From the NCBI GenBank assembly GCA_020636075.1, contig JACJYO010000002.1, positions 496,001 through 560,000 on the forward strand: DNA of 64,000 bases, in the 5' to 3' direction. Made by a program: the position numbers and the translations under genes. The stretch is from Lewinellaceae bacterium (lineage in GTDB: Bacteria; Bacteroidota; Bacteroidia; Chitinophagales; Saprospiraceae). The notes below the pieces were generated by a model, which worked only from the letters and a program-made list of their open reading frames with translations, had not been told where the DNA came from and ran no database searches. This document shows positions 17,541 to 26,421 of the stretch, one piece after another. How positions within the stretch are numbered: position 1 is the first letter of the stretch; every line of letters begins with the position of its first letter.

Positions 17541-18628
17541 CAGAAAAGATAAACCCTGCCGCGAAAAAGTTCGATGAAAATCCGCTGGATTCCGAAGGCC
17601 TGTATCCGGACCCGGAAAAATTGCTCGGTGAAGATTATATCGAACTGGACATTCTCAAAAAACTGGTGGGTCAGTCAATTCTTTCGGTTGACCAGTTTGA
17701 CAAGAAAACCGTATTGGAACTTTGCAAGTTTGCTGCGCTGCTGGAAACCACTGAAATTGCCGCCAGCCATCCGCTCGATGGAAAAATTATCATTACGGCT
17801 TTTTTCGAAGCCAGCACCCGTACCCGCCTTTGTTTTGAAAGTGCCGTATTACGGCTCGACGGGAAAATCATCAGCATACCAACCGGCATGGTCACTGGTG
17901 TGGCCAAAGGCGAGTCGCTTTCCGATATCGGAGAAATGTTCAACGCCTACGGCGACCTGGTCGTTATGCGGCACACAGAAACAGACGCTGTAGATGAAAT
18001 CACGAAAAACCTGCGCTTGCCACTCATTAACGCCGGAAATGGTTCTGGTGAGCATCCGACGCAAGCGCTGGCCGATTGGTTTGCCATTTTGAAATGGAAA
18101 CCTAAACTGAAAGAAGCAGAGGTTGACCCGAAGCATAAAATTCACCTGGGCATTCTGGGCACGCCAGGGAGTATGCGCGCAGTTAACAGCTTTTTGCGCA
18201 TGTCCCTCCTGTTCAAATCCGGAATCCGGAAAATTTCGATCGTTTCGGAAATGGCCGATCCTTTGGGGCCTGATCTGGCACAATTGCTGGAACATTCCGG
18301 CATTTCATTCTCGATTTCAAACGACATCAACGATGCCCTTTCCGACCTCGATGTGATCTATATGAACTCGATTGCCTTTCTCGGTGACAGTTATAAAACA
18401 TTGGATTCGCGGTTCAAACTGGACCGGGATAGCAACCTGAAGGAAGATGCCGTTGTCCTGCACCCGCTGGCCCGCCTCGATGAACTCGACCCGACACTCG
18501 ATGGTACCCATCACAACCTCTATTTTACACAGGCACACGGAGCAGTGTTTGTACGGCAAGCCCTGCTGATTGCCATATTGAACCGCTTTGACCGCCTTCC
18601 GCGAAAACAAATCCCTATCAGCAACTAA
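17534..18628 (+). CDS. Aspartate carbamoyltransferase homologue with altered acceptor site
   Basis: 364 residues, about 50 longer than E. coli PyrB because of an N-terminal extension. The carbamoyl-phosphate half is intact: FFEASTRTRLCFESA, AKGESLSD (80s loop lysine), MRHTET and EHPTQALADW. The aspartate half aligns with PyrB through YMNSIAF, VLHPLARLDE and FTQAHGAVFVRQALL. Where PyrB has Arg229 and Gln231 (YMTRVQ), this protein has Ser279 and Ala281, and PyrB's HPLPR is HPLAR (Ala313). The equivalent of Arg167 seems kept (TPGSMRAVNSF). The enzyme fold is certain; aspartate as acceptor is doubtful. It is coupled to the 40-residue peptide upstream and to asparagine synthetase 15 bases downstream. 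Confidence 0.82.
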   Translation: MVTEKINPAAKKFDENPLDSEGLYPDPEKLLGEDYIELDILKKLVGQSILSVDQFDKKTVLELCKFAALLETTEIAASHPLDGKIIITAFFEASTRTRLCFESAVLRLDGKIISIPTGMVTGVAKGESLSDIGEMFNAYGDLVVMRHTETDAVDEITKNLRLPLINAGNGSGEHPTQALADWFAILKWKPKLKEAEVDPKHKIHLGILGTPGSMRAVNSFLRMSLLFKSGIRKISIVSEMADPLGPDLAQLLEHSGISFSISNDINDALSDLDVIYMNSIAFLGDSYKTLDSRFKLDRDSNLKEDAVVLHPLARLDELDPTLDGTHHNLYFTQAHGAVFVRQALLIAILNRFDRLPRKQIPISN

Positions 18629-18643
18629 AATTCGAACAATTGT

Positions 18644-20614
18644 ATGTGTGGAATTACTGGATTCTGGATGCGCAAGCCATTACAACAGCAGGCTGCGCTA
18701 CATATCACTCAAATGAGCCATCGTCTGAAACATCGGGGCCCCGATGGCTTTGGTTATCATCTGGACAATGAAACTGGATTGGCAATGGGGCATGCCCGGC
18801 TATCCATCATCGATCTGGAAACCGGCGACCAGCCGCTTTACAGCATGAATAATCAAAGCGTACTCACCGCCAATGGTGAGTTTTACGACTATAAACGCAT
18901 CCGAACCAACCTTCGGTTGGAAGGTTTTAAGTTCAAAACAAAATCGGACAGCGAGATTGCACTACCACTTTTTGAAAAACACGGCCTCGATTTTATTGCG
19001 CATTTGCGCGGCGAATTTGCCTTCGCCCTGTTCGACAAAAAGAATATGCGGCTCATCCTTGCACGGGACCGATTTGGAATCAAGCCGCTTTTTTACCACG
19101 TAGGCCGGGAGGGTATTTTTTATGCTTCAGAGATCAAGGCGCTATTTGCCCATCCCCAGGTTCCACGGCGATTTTCAAAGGAAGGCATCCTTCACCAATT
19201 AATGCACACAATGGTGCCAGGAACCAGTGCTTTTGAAGGAATTCACGCGTTGAAGCCCGGGTACATGCTGATCATTCAAAAGCAAAAAAATGGCTTCGAA
19301 ATTCAGGAAAAGCAATACTGGGATATGGATTTCCCCAGAGATGCAGACCGTGATGACACGAAGCCCGATAAGTTTCATATTGACCAAGTAAAAGAACGAC
19401 TGCTGGAGGCAGTGGCCTTCCGCCTCGAAGCTGACGTCCCGGTCGGTTGCTACCTCTCCGGAGGCATCGATAGTTGTTCGATGTTAGGGCTGGCTTCGTC
19501 TATGCAGCAAGCGCCGGTCAAGGCATTCACCATCAGCTTCGATCATGCTGCTTATGATGAATCGGCCATTGCCCGGGAAATGGCAAAAGCAACTGAAGCC
19601 GATCAGGAAGAAATCTGCCTGTCAGCAAATGAATTATACGGCCAGAATTATATCAAAACGCTGTACCACGCCGAGCGCACTTTTTACAACACCCTTGGCG
19701 TCGCCAAATGGTGCATGAGCAAACGGGTAAATGCCTGCGGCTATCGCGTAGTGGTAACCGGTGAAGGTTCGGATGAATTGTTCGGCGGTTATCCGGCATT
19801 CAAGCGGGACTTTCTACAGCATGCACACGCGGACGATCCCGGGCATTTGAAACAAATGGAAGCATCGAACGCCATTTTTAAAGGCGCCATTTTGGCCGAG
19901 TCGCCGGTTTCGCATCCGGCACTGGATGCTGCCTGCGGATTTACGCCATCGTGGATTCAGTCCTGGTTACAAACCCTTGCCTTGGCCCGTCCGCTCTTGA
20001 ATGACGATTTATTGGCCGAGTTGAAGCACTACGACCCAATTGAGGCCATTGCTGACTCTTTTGACAAATCACAAATGGAAGGCCGTCATGTGCTTGATGT
20101 AGCGCAATATACCTGGATCAAAACGATGCTGGAATGCCAGATTTTGAACTGGGGCGGCGACCGGGTCGATATGGCGAATTCCATGGAAAGTCGCCCGGCT
20201 TTTCTTGATCATTATGTTGCCGATGTGGCGAAAGTGATCCCGCCCAAACTTCGGATAAAGGGAAACACAGAAAAATGGGTACTGCGCGAAGCCATGCGGC
20301 ACATACTTCCGAAAGTGCTGTACGAGCGGGAAAAATTTGCCTTCATGGCACCGCCCGCGCACACCTCGGAAGCGAAGCAGCAAGCCGTGCAATTATTGAT
20401 AAACCGGTTTTTAAACACTCGAAAAATCGAAAGTGCGGGCATTTTTGATACCCAGCGGCTCAAGCAATTTTTAATTGATTACGAGCAGGACAACGATCCC
20501 GTATCCCTGGTCCGGAAAGACGCATTGCTCAACCATATTTTGGGACTTCAAATTTTACAGGAGCAGTTTATTGAAGCAAAAGAGACCGAGTTGGAACTAA
20601 TACCGGCGCGATAG
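18644..20614 (+). CDS. asnB: Asparagine synthetase, glutamine-hydrolysing
   Basis: 656 residues. The class II glutaminase domain starts MCGITGFW with Cys2 free after Met removal, and has LKHRGPDGFGYHL, NGEFYDYKRIR and KSDSEIALPLFE, so ammonia release looks intact. The synthetase domain has the pyrophosphate loop YLSGGIDSCSMLGLAS and GEGSDELFGGYPAFK. The late EREKFAFMAPP resembles the RxKxxxxAP motif of AsnB-type amidotransferases found in biosynthetic clusters. It is the last gene of the operon with the symporter and the carbamoyltransferase homologue, and is convergent with the histidine kinase gene. Asparagine formation is the default call; another carboxylate acceptor is possible in this context. 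Confidence 0.88.
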   Translation: MCGITGFWMRKPLQQQAALHITQMSHRLKHRGPDGFGYHLDNETGLAMGHARLSIIDLETGDQPLYSMNNQSVLTANGEFYDYKRIRTNLRLEGFKFKTKSDSEIALPLFEKHGLDFIAHLRGEFAFALFDKKNMRLILARDRFGIKPLFYHVGREGIFYASEIKALFAHPQVPRRFSKEGILHQLMHTMVPGTSAFEGIHALKPGYMLIIQKQKNGFEIQEKQYWDMDFPRDADRDDTKPDKFHIDQVKERLLEAVAFRLEADVPVGCYLSGGIDSCSMLGLASSMQQAPVKAFTISFDHAAYDESAIAREMAKATEADQEEICLSANELYGQNYIKTLYHAERTFYNTLGVAKWCMSKRVNACGYRVVVTGEGSDELFGGYPAFKRDFLQHAHADDPGHLKQMEASNAIFKGAILAESPVSHPALDAACGFTPSWIQSWLQTLALARPLLNDDLLAELKHYDPIEAIADSFDKSQMEGRHVLDVAQYTWIKTMLECQILNWGGDRVDMANSMESRPAFLDHYVADVAKVIPPKLRIKGNTEKWVLREAMRHILPKVLYEREKFAFMAPPAHTSEAKQQAVQLLINRFLNTRKIESAGIFDTQRLKQFLIDYEQDNDPVSLVRKDALLNHILGLQILQEQFIEAKETELELIPAR

Positions 20615-20632
20615 CCATACTAGTTTGCATCA

Positions 20633-22009
20633 TTATCCCTCAGTTTGAAACGTGACATAAAATTGTGTGCCTTCCCCGACTTTCGATTCCAGGCGGATAT
20701 TTCCCTTATGCAGTTGAACGATCCTGTGGCATAAGGAAAGGCCAATGCCATGCCCGCGAACTCTGGAAGATGTTTCAGATGCCCGGTAAAACGGGTCAAA
20801 AATTTTCATTTGCTCCTCCGGGTGAATACCGGGGCCTTTATCGGCAAAACAAATTTCAATGGCGCCCTCCTTCGGAAAACCAACAATTACATGCACCGAA
20901 TGATCGGCTGAAAATTTGCAGGCATTATCCATAAAATTCAAAAACGCCGTCTTGAGCAACTGTTCATTCCCCAGGATTTGCAGGTCACTGTCATCCTTCG
21001 GGAACTGGGCATATTCGATCTGAAACTGGTACTTGGGGTTGGATTTCAGCAGCTCAGTTTGGGCAGAAAAAATAATTTCATCAACCCGGACGGGTTTGAA
21101 AAACTCCCGCTGCTTGTCGATGCCCGACTGTGCCAAAACCAACAACCCGTTGGTCAATTCGGTCAACGTGCGGGCATCCTCAACCAGCGATTGAAGTACT
21201 TTTCTGTAAGCTGCTCCACTGCGTTCTTTGCTCAGGGTGGCCTGCAATTGACTTGAAATGGCAGCCAAAGGGGTTCGCAACTCATGCGAAGCATTTGAAA
21301 CAAACTGCTGCTGAATGGCAAAAGCAGCCTCCAGCCGTTCCAGCATCCGGTTGAAATTTTGCGCCAGTTGCCCAATCTCATCCCGCTGGTCGCCCCCGGG
21401 TATGCGTTGGTTGAGGTTGCCTGCGGTAATACTGGCTACTTCCGCGTTCATAATCACCAAAGGGCGTAGTGCCTGCTGCGCAAAAATTCTTCCGGCTAAA
21501 AAAATGATCCCAATACCCAGAACGAGTCCGGCAATCAGAACCTGTCCCAGGTTTCGCAATTTACTCCGGCCATATCGGTCATATGCCGATGCAATCACGA
21601 CGAATTGTTCTCCGGCTGCCGAATACACTATGCCCACCGCCTCCCTGTCATTCACGGTATACTCCACCTTTTTTTGCTGTCGGACATGAGCGATTAATGA
21701 ATCGGAATAGAGCAGCGGAAAATCATCCAGACTGGTGTATATCAATTCATTAGAGTCATTAAAGACAAGTACTTTTTCTTCAAAAATCTGGTGAATGGAA
21801 TTTTGGTCAATGATGCGCAACAAATCGTAATCAACCTCCTTAACCGTCACGAGCAGTCGCACGGTTGTGATCGCCCGGCTGACCAAACGGCTGTAAAATT
21901 CCTCACGGCGGTAATTATCGGACAACAGGTAGACAGACAGTGAAAACAGCAACAGTATGCTGGCCACAATAATGGAAAACTGGAGGGTAAGTTTTGCCCG
22001 AATATTCAT
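20633..22009 (-). CDS. Sensor histidine kinase
   Basis: 458 residues. One membrane helix lies at 8-30 and a second near 155-178, with a periplasmic sensor of about 125 residues between. A HAMP domain follows (QALRPLVIMNAEVASITAGN). HisKA has the phospho-acceptor His in SNASHELRTPLAAISS near residue 247. The HATPase has its N-box in FLNFMDNACKFSAD, and G-boxes in FADKGPGIHPEEQ and RGHGIGLSLCHRI. It is the cognate kinase of the response regulator just upstream, about 33 bases away. Signal unknown. Confidence 0.93.
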   Translation of the reverse strand: MNIRAKLTLQFSIIVASILLLFSLSVYLLSDNYRREEFYSRLVSRAITTVRLLVTVKEVDYDLLRIIDQNSIHQIFEEKVLVFNDSNELIYTSLDDFPLLYSDSLIAHVRQQKKVEYTVNDREAVGIVYSAAGEQFVVIASAYDRYGRSKLRNLGQVLIAGLVLGIGIIFLAGRIFAQQALRPLVIMNAEVASITAGNLNQRIPGGDQRDEIGQLAQNFNRMLERLEAAFAIQQQFVSNASHELRTPLAAISSQLQATLSKERSGAAYRKVLQSLVEDARTLTELTNGLLVLAQSGIDKQREFFKPVRVDEIIFSAQTELLKSNPKYQFQIEYAQFPKDDSDLQILGNEQLLKTAFLNFMDNACKFSADHSVHVIVGFPKEGAIEICFADKGPGIHPEEQMKIFDPFYRASETSSRVRGHGIGLSLCHRIVQLHKGNIRLESKVGEGTQFYVTFQTEG

Positions 22010-22042
22010 GATAGTGTGCAGTAGATATACCCCGGGGCCGGT

Positions 22043-22735
22043 TCAAAGGACTTTTAAATAATATCCCATGCCCTGTTTGGTATGGATCAGCTTGGGTTCA
22101 AAATTGCGGTCAACCTTTCGGCGTAGAAAATTAATGTACACATCGACCACATTCGTGCCTGTATCGAAATTGATATCCCAAACCTTTTCGGCAATTTCGC
22201 TACGCGAACTCACCCGGCCATTTCGACGCACCAAATACTCCAGCAAAGCATATTCCTTAGCTGTAAGTTCAATTTCCTGGCCCGACCGGGTCACGGTTTT
22301 AAAAGCCGTATTGATTTCAAGGTCGGCAACTTTAAGCAATTCCTCCTCTGCACTATCCCAGTTCGGAGCCTGCCGCTTCAATTGTGCGCGGATACGCACC
22401 AACAGTTCGCGCAAGTCGACTGGCTTAACCAGGTAATCGTCGGCTCCGAGGTCAAATCCGGTTAATTTTTGCTCCACCGTTCCGCGTGCCGAAAGGATAA
22501 TGATCGGCACCTTAGGATGGCGCTCCCGGATACTTTTGCAAACCTCGTAACCATCTACAAAAGGCAAATTCAAATCGAGCAAAATAAGATCATAGGCCTG
22601 CGTAAGCCCCATGTGCCTGCCTACCGCACCATCTGGCGCAATGTCAACCAGATAGTTCTGCTCTTGTAACCATGCACACACCGACGAGGCAACCTTTGGT
22701 TCATCTTCGACAAGTAAAATCCGGCTTTGTTTCAT
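22043..22735 (-). CDS. OmpR-family response regulator
   Basis: I use the ATG at 22735 (MKQSRILLVEDEPKV, 230 residues). An upstream in-frame start at 22765 would overlap the biotin carboxylase gene. The receiver domain has its acidic pair in VEDE, the phospho-Asp in YDLILLDLNLPF and the conserved Lys in DDYLVKPVDL. The C-terminal winged helix has LTAKEYALLEYLVRRNGRV and NVVDVYINFLRRKVD. It forms a two-component system with the kinase gene that follows. The regulon is not visible. Confidence 0.93.
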   Translation of the reverse strand: MKQSRILLVEDEPKVASSVCAWLQEQNYLVDIAPDGAVGRHMGLTQAYDLILLDLNLPFVDGYEVCKSIRERHPKVPIIILSARGTVEQKLTGFDLGADDYLVKPVDLRELLVRIRAQLKRQAPNWDSAEEELLKVADLEINTAFKTVTRSGQEIELTAKEYALLEYLVRRNGRVSSRSEIAEKVWDINFDTGTNVVDVYINFLRRKVDRNFEPKLIHTKQGMGYYLKVL

Positions 22736-22743
22736 ACACCTTG

Positions 22744-24216
22744 TTATTTGGTACGAGTTTGCCATCTGCTTGCAACTTGTTCGGCTACACGCAATTTTCG
22801 CTTTTGCGATAAATGCAAATGCAGGGCCAGTTTTGCCGCTACTTCCGCGCCGGCCTGCTGGTTGTCCAACATCCGCTCCGGAGTGTAATATAATTTGATG
22901 AAGTTCGTATCAAAGTCGGCGGTATTGAAAGCCGGATGGTCCATCACAAAACGTCCGAATGGCAAGGTCGTAGAAACACCTTCCACTTCGTAATCAGCAA
23001 TGGCTGCTTTCATTTTTTGAATTGCTTCCGCTCGCGTAGCACCGTGGACCACCAGTTTGGCCAATAAGGGATCGTAAAAAATCGGCACCTCCATGCCTTC
23101 GGAATAACCATCGTCGACCCGAATACCTGCGCCGCTTGGGGTACGATACCGATCGAGCCGGCCTACCGATGGAAGAAAGTCGTTCATTGGATCTTCAGCA
23201 CTCACCCGCAGTTCGATGGCGTGCCCGTTGATATGCAGATCCGACTGCTCCAGGCTCAACGGTTCGCCCCGCGCAATTCTAATTTGCCATTCGACCAGAT
23301 CAAGCCCGGTAATAAATTCCGTGACCGGATGCTCCACCTGCAGACGGGTGTTCATTTCCAGAAAATAAAAATTCAAATCTGCGTCAACCAAAAACTCAAC
23401 AGTACCCGCACCCACGTAATCACAGGCCTGCGCGACCCGTACAGCAGCTTCGCCCATAGCCTGGCGCATGGCTGGTGAAACAATTGCCGAAGGGGCCTCT
23501 TCAACAACTTTTTGGTGTCGCCGCTGGATGGAGCACTCCCGTTCAAAAAGATACAGCACCTTGCCTTGCGTATCGCCAAGCACCTGAATTTCAACGTGCC
23601 GGGGCGCTGTTACAAATTTTTCGATAAACACGGCGCCATCGCCAAAGGCGGAAACCGCTTCCGATACGGCACGTTCCATCTGCGACTGCAGCTCCGATTC
23701 GCGCTCAACAACGCGCATGCCCTTACCACCGCCACCGGCACTGGCTTTGATAAGGATCGGGTATCCCACTTTTTTCCCAATGGCTTTTGCCATTTCAATA
23801 TCGGTAATGGCTTCTTCAATGCCGGGAACCATGGGCACATTGAACTTTTTGGCCGCTTCTTTGGCTGCCAGTTTGCTGCCCATCATCTCAATACTTTTGG
23901 GATTTGGGCCGATAAACACAATACCCGCAGCCTGCACTTTTCTGGCGAAATCTGCATTTTCACTCAAAAAGCCGTAGCCCGGATGAATGCCCTCAGCGCC
24001 TGTCCTTTTTGCTGTTTCCAAAATTTTATCGGCAAGCAAATAACTCTGCGCGGAGGGCGCAGGACCAATACACACCGCTTCGTCGGCAAACCGAACATGG
24101 GGCGAATTCCGATCCGCCTCAGAATAGACGGCAACAGTTTGAATACCCATACGGCGGGCAGTGCGCATGACGCGCAAGGCTATTTCACCTCGATTGGCTA
24201 CCAGTATTTTCTTCAT
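22744..24216 (-). CDS. accC: Biotin carboxylase (acetyl-CoA carboxylase subunit)
   Basis: 490 residues. The N-terminal domain starts MKKILVANRGEIALRVMR. The ATP-grasp glycine loop is KASAGGGGKGMRVVE, the catalytic region is ERECSIQRRHQKVVEEAPS, and the biotin-carboxylase C-terminal domain includes EMNTRLQVEHPVTEFITG. It carboxylates the biotin of a separate carrier protein. No accB or carboxyltransferase gene is adjacent, so it may serve acetyl-CoA carboxylase or another acyl-CoA carboxylase. The C-terminal tail of about 40 residues beyond E. coli AccC is common in Bacteroidota. Confidence 0.9.
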   Translation of the reverse strand: MKKILVANRGEIALRVMRTARRMGIQTVAVYSEADRNSPHVRFADEAVCIGPAPSAQSYLLADKILETAKRTGAEGIHPGYGFLSENADFARKVQAAGIVFIGPNPKSIEMMGSKLAAKEAAKKFNVPMVPGIEEAITDIEMAKAIGKKVGYPILIKASAGGGGKGMRVVERESELQSQMERAVSEAVSAFGDGAVFIEKFVTAPRHVEIQVLGDTQGKVLYLFERECSIQRRHQKVVEEAPSAIVSPAMRQAMGEAAVRVAQACDYVGAGTVEFLVDADLNFYFLEMNTRLQVEHPVTEFITGLDLVEWQIRIARGEPLSLEQSDLHINGHAIELRVSAEDPMNDFLPSVGRLDRYRTPSGAGIRVDDGYSEGMEVPIFYDPLLAKLVVHGATRAEAIQKMKAAIADYEVEGVSTTLPFGRFVMDHPAFNTADFDTNFIKLYYTPERMLDNQQAGAEVAAKLALHLHLSQKRKLRVAEQVASRWQTRTK

Positions 24217-24243
24217 GAATTGTATTTATGCGGGTTATTGAAT

Positions 24244-25074
24244 TTACCGGACTCCACAAATTTGCCGGACAAGTTCTTGAAATAGAATATGTGTTTTGGC
24301 AGAGCCTTTTAATTTTTTGGCAAAATTGCGAATCGGGACAATTCCACGAATAGCATTGGTAAGAAAAATTTCATCTGACTGTTCCAGGATAGCGAAAGTA
24401 GCGGGTTTCTCCTGAACAACATAACCGACTGATGCCGCTAAATCAAGCAAAAATTGCCGCATTACCCCTGCCACGCATCCTTCTGCAAGCGGTATGGTGT
24501 GTAACACGGAATCTTTCCACCAAAAAACATTACTCGAACTTGCTTCACAAATGCGTTCCGAAGAATTTAAAAGCAGCGCATCATCCCAGCCCTGCTCGCC
24601 GGCCTGCCGGGCAGCCAGGACGTAGCGTAGCGCATTCATGGTTTTGCAATTTGCCACGGAATCCATTGGCAACCGCAAGCCATTCGCGATACCAACTGTA
24701 ATACCTTTCGGATGCCATTCAAAACAGGTTTGCTCCAAGAGCGCCGCTTCAATTAGAAAGTTTGCACGGTCTTCGGCGGGTCTATACAATCCTCCCGGCG
24801 CCCGCCACACGGACAATCGGACGCGGGCATTTGCAGCGGCAATTTTCAAAATTGCATCTAAGAAAAATCGTGCGTTCCAATCCGCAGGGAACAGCAGACC
24901 CAGTATTTGGCAATTCTTTGACAGTCGCTGCCAATGGCGTTCAAACAATGGGATTTGGCCGTTAAATACTCTAATCGTTTCGAACAAACCATCGCCGTAG
25001 TTTACTGCACGATGGACCTGTACCAGTTCTGGAGGCATCTGGTCTATTACCGTTCCATTGAAATTTATCGGCAT
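24244..25074 (-). CDS. Class IV aminotransferase (PabC/IlvE-like)
   Basis: The open frame extends to 25185, but ATG 25074 (MPINFNGTVIDQMPPEL, 276 residues) avoids overlapping the AraC gene and fits the family length. Fold-type IV PLP motifs are HRAVNYGDGLFETIRVFNGQ near the start, the Schiff-base Lys in VANCKTMNALRYVLAARQ, and LLLNSSERICEASSSNVFW. It could be 4-amino-4-deoxychorismate lyase, a branched-chain aminotransferase or a D-amino acid aminotransferase. The short length favours PabC-like. Confidence 0.85.
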   Translation of the reverse strand: MPINFNGTVIDQMPPELVQVHRAVNYGDGLFETIRVFNGQIPLFERHWQRLSKNCQILGLLFPADWNARFFLDAILKIAAANARVRLSVWRAPGGLYRPAEDRANFLIEAALLEQTCFEWHPKGITVGIANGLRLPMDSVANCKTMNALRYVLAARQAGEQGWDDALLLNSSERICEASSSNVFWWKDSVLHTIPLAEGCVAGVMRQFLLDLAASVGYVVQEKPATFAILEQSDEIFLTNAIRGIVPIRNFAKKLKGSAKTHILFQELVRQICGVR

Positions 25075-25129
25075 CCTGCAGGTTTTATTTGCAGGCAAAA
25101 TAGGGAAAAACCGGCATGCTATGGCATGC

Positions 25130-26287
25130 TCATTGTGCGCCAACGGCACCAGGCTGACCGGAGGAGCTATCGTCGGTCCGGGCATGACTTTTCCGAAAAG
25201 CCGTGGGTGTCATACCGGTCAGGCGCTTGAACGCATTGTTAAACGAAACCTTATTGTTAAAGCCTACGGCATAAGCCACCTCGATAACATGTAAATCACT
25301 ACGGCTGGTTTCTGCCAACAATTGCTTGGCATCCTCAATTCGTAGTTGGTTTATGTATTCGAAAAAACTTAGTCCGATATGTTCATTGATGATCTGGGAA
25401 ACATGGTGTTTGCTCGCATCCAGGCTATTCGCCAGGGCATCCAGGTTCAATTCCGGATTTCTATACAGCTGTTCCTGCACCATCAGTTCGGTAAGCTTTT
25501 TAAGTAGCGAACGGCCGGCTTCTTCGGTCAGGCTGCTGTTTTTGTACTTCACCGGAGCGCCGGGGTCTGTGAAATCAAAACCGTCAAAAACTGCGGGTTG
25601 TACGTAGCCGGCATATGCGATCAGGTAGATGAAGGCAGTCATCGTTGCTGAAATATGATAGTCCCAGGCAAGTGAAAAAAACGGGAAACGGATCAACACG
25701 AAGTATGACGTATAGGCCAGCAAAAAGCCCAGGTAAAAACCGTTGATCAAACGCGCCCAGCGGGCCGTTTTTCCGACACGGGGTTGTTGATGCAAATACC
25801 AGGCGTTCCAAACGGCATAGCCAAACAAATGCGCCACCCGTGCCCATAGCAACAACTGGAGGATTATCCTGCTGATTGGAAATCCAGCCTTACCTGTCGT
25901 TATTGCCGCCTTGGTTGCTGCATCAAGCATCAGCCAGGGCAGATAAAGCATTACGGCGATGACAAAGGGCAACAGATGCCATAAATCCCGCCTGCTCAAA
26001 GGGCGTTGTTCGTAAATCGTGCGCAGGTACAAATAAACCAGCGGGCCAAATAAATAAGGTAATTGTGCGCTCAGGTTGGCCAGGTGCATAAACCTGAAAA
26101 TATAGTTGGTCCAGTACATCACATATTCGAAAAGCGTGAAACTGAACATCAGGAGCAGCACAGCCAAAAGCCGGTTGGCCAGTCGCTGACCGCGCTTTCG
26201 CATTAACAAGGCTAAGGCTACAAAGCCACCTTGCACGGCAGCAATTAAAAACACAATGGTCCAGGCGGAAAATGATGCATCGGGCAT
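25130..26287 (-). CDS. Membrane-bound AraC-family regulator
   Basis: 385 residues. The first 230 hold about seven hydrophobic helices (from AWTIVFLIAAVQGGFVALAL), a sensory membrane domain common in Bacteroidota AraC regulators. After a short linker, two HTH motifs follow: LDALANSLDASKHHVSQIIN and VIEVAYAVGFNNKVSFNNAF, ending in the AraC signature LTGMTPTAFRKSHAR. It is divergent from the CRTAC1-type gene (134 bases between starts) and may control it, though that is only positional inference. Confidence 0.88.
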   Translation of the reverse strand: MPDASFSAWTIVFLIAAVQGGFVALALLMRKRGQRLANRLLAVLLLMFSFTLFEYVMYWTNYIFRFMHLANLSAQLPYLFGPLVYLYLRTIYEQRPLSRRDLWHLLPFVIAVMLYLPWLMLDAATKAAITTGKAGFPISRIILQLLLWARVAHLFGYAVWNAWYLHQQPRVGKTARWARLINGFYLGFLLAYTSYFVLIRFPFFSLAWDYHISATMTAFIYLIAYAGYVQPAVFDGFDFTDPGAPVKYKNSSLTEEAGRSLLKKLTELMVQEQLYRNPELNLDALANSLDASKHHVSQIINEHIGLSFFEYINQLRIEDAKQLLAETSRSDLHVIEVAYAVGFNNKVSFNNAFKRLTGMTPTAFRKSHARTDDSSSGQPGAVGAQ

Positions 26288-26421
26288 AGCCCAAATGTAG
26301 CCTCGTATCCGATTCTGGAGCAGTTGGCAGCCGGAAGAAAATGGTAAATATTATCGGAGTTGACCTTTTTCGGTCGCTTGCTGTGGAAATTTGAAGGCAA
26401 CACACACCAAACACAAAACAC

